Shown here: positions 5,343-5,928 of the stretch, in pieces | Layout of the letters: each line of letters opens with the position of its first letter | Position numbering within the stretch: the first letter of the stretch is position 1 | From: Paracoccaceae bacterium | GTDB taxonomy: Bacteria; Pseudomonadota; Alphaproteobacteria; Rhodobacterales; Rhodobacteraceae | DNA: 5,928 nt | Assembly: GCA_006227805.1 (NCBI GenBank) | Contig: SBFT01000122.1 | Location: 1 to 5,928 of the forward strand | Direction of reading: 5' to 3' | Translations under genes and position numbers: made by a program | The notes under the pieces: model-generated | What the model saw: only the letters and a program-made list of their open reading frames with translations | What the model was told of the DNA's origin: nothing | The model's database searches: none

Positions 5343-5928
5343 ATGACCTTGGATGATGTCGCCCGCCGGGGGCTCGTGCTTCTGGGATGCGGCAAGATGG
5401 GCTCGGCCATGCTGGCGGGTTGGCTGAAGGGCGGCCTGCCAGCATCATCCGTCTGGGTGCTGGAGCCCGCGCCTTCGGACTGGCTGAAGGGCACCGGCGT
5501 GCACATCAACGCCGACCTGCCCGCCGATCCCGCCATCGCGCTGGTGGCCGTGAAGCCCCAGATGATGGGGGCGGCCCTGCCGTCGATGGTGGTGTTGGGC
5601 AATGGCGCGACGCTGTTTCTCTCGGTCGCCGCGGGAACCCCGATCGCCCATTTCGAGCGCGTTCTGGGCGCCGACACCCCGATCATCCGCGCCATGCCCA
5701 ACACACCCGCCGCGATCGGACGCGGGATCACGGCGCTGATCGGCAATGCGCGCACGACCGACCGCCACATGGCCCTGGCCGAAACCCTGCTGGGGGCGGT
5801 GGGCCAGACCGTCCGGCTGACGGACGAGGCGCAGATGGACGCGGTCACCGGGGTCAGCGGGTCGGGGCCGGCCTATGTCTTTCACCTGATCGAGACTCTG
5901 GCCGCGGCGGGCGCGGCGCAGGGCCTGC
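5343..5928 (+). CDS. proC: Pyrroline-5-carboxylate reductase ProC, 3' end beyond the window
   Basis: ProC reduces 1-pyrroline-5-carboxylate to L-proline with NAD(P)H, the last step of proline synthesis, in the cytoplasm. The first 195 residues are visible and the frame is open to the window edge. They hold the dinucleotide-binding loop LLGCGKMGSAMLAGW (13-27), AVKPQ (69-73), SVAAGTP (94-100), RAMPNTPA (117-124) and the start of the signature region DAVTGVSGSGPAYVF (166-180). About 75 residues of the usual 270 are therefore missing, mainly the C-terminal dimerisation helices. The ATG at 5343 follows a good GGAGG (5329-5333) by nine bases. The gene could be co-transcribed with the YbjN gene if the hairpin between them is read through. 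Confidence 0.95.
   Translation, partial: MTLDDVARRGLVLLGCGKMGSAMLAGWLKGGLPASSVWVLEPAPSDWLKGTGVHINADLPADPAIALVAVKPQMMGAALPSMVVLGNGATLFLSVAAGTPIAHFERVLGADTPIIRAMPNTPAAIGRGITALIGNARTTDRHMALAETLLGAVGQTVRLTDEAQMDAVTGVSGSGPAYVFHLIETLAAAGAAQGL

Overview
The window is high-GC coding DNA. Its gene content (a Hint_2-type protein, lgt next to a NDUFAF7/MidA-type methyltransferase and pgeF, a BMFP/UbiK protein, a YbjN-domain protein and proC) points to an alphaproteobacterium, most likely of the Rhodobacterales (Paracoccus/Rhodobacter-like). This placement rests on remembered family patterns, not on a database search. I see no insertion sequence, phage gene, CRISPR array, tRNA or rRNA. It reads as ordinary chromosomal housekeeping sequence.

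Layout. The left part is read leftward on the minus strand. A Hint-domain protein leaves the window at its left edge and has a good sigma70-like promoter. Upstream of it is a gene for a 50-residue basic protein with its own strong ribosome binding site and a textbook rho-independent terminator. Next comes a tight minus-strand cluster transcribed lgt > NDUFAF7/MidA-type methyltransferase > pgeF, with each junction a 4-base ATGA start/stop overlap. It handles lipoprotein lipidation, probable respiratory complex I maturation and peptidoglycan precursor quality control. Divergently from lgt, on the plus strand, run a ubiK-type gene (ubiquinone biosynthesis accessory factor), a 319-base gene-free stretch with several short inverted repeats, a YbjN-domain gene, and the start of proC (last step of proline synthesis), which runs off the right edge.

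How the genes relate. Most products act at or near the cell envelope or respiratory chain: Lgt, PgeF, the methyltransferase and UbiK. The minus-strand trio is almost certainly co-transcribed and translationally coupled. The YbjN gene and proC lie 41 bases apart, with a terminator-like hairpin between them that includes part of the proC ribosome binding site.

I found no convincing new multi-gene system. The points most worth a second look are the 50-residue protein, the Hint domain with alanine where the catalytic cysteine is expected, the hairpin at the start of proC, and the potentially structured region upstream of the YbjN gene.
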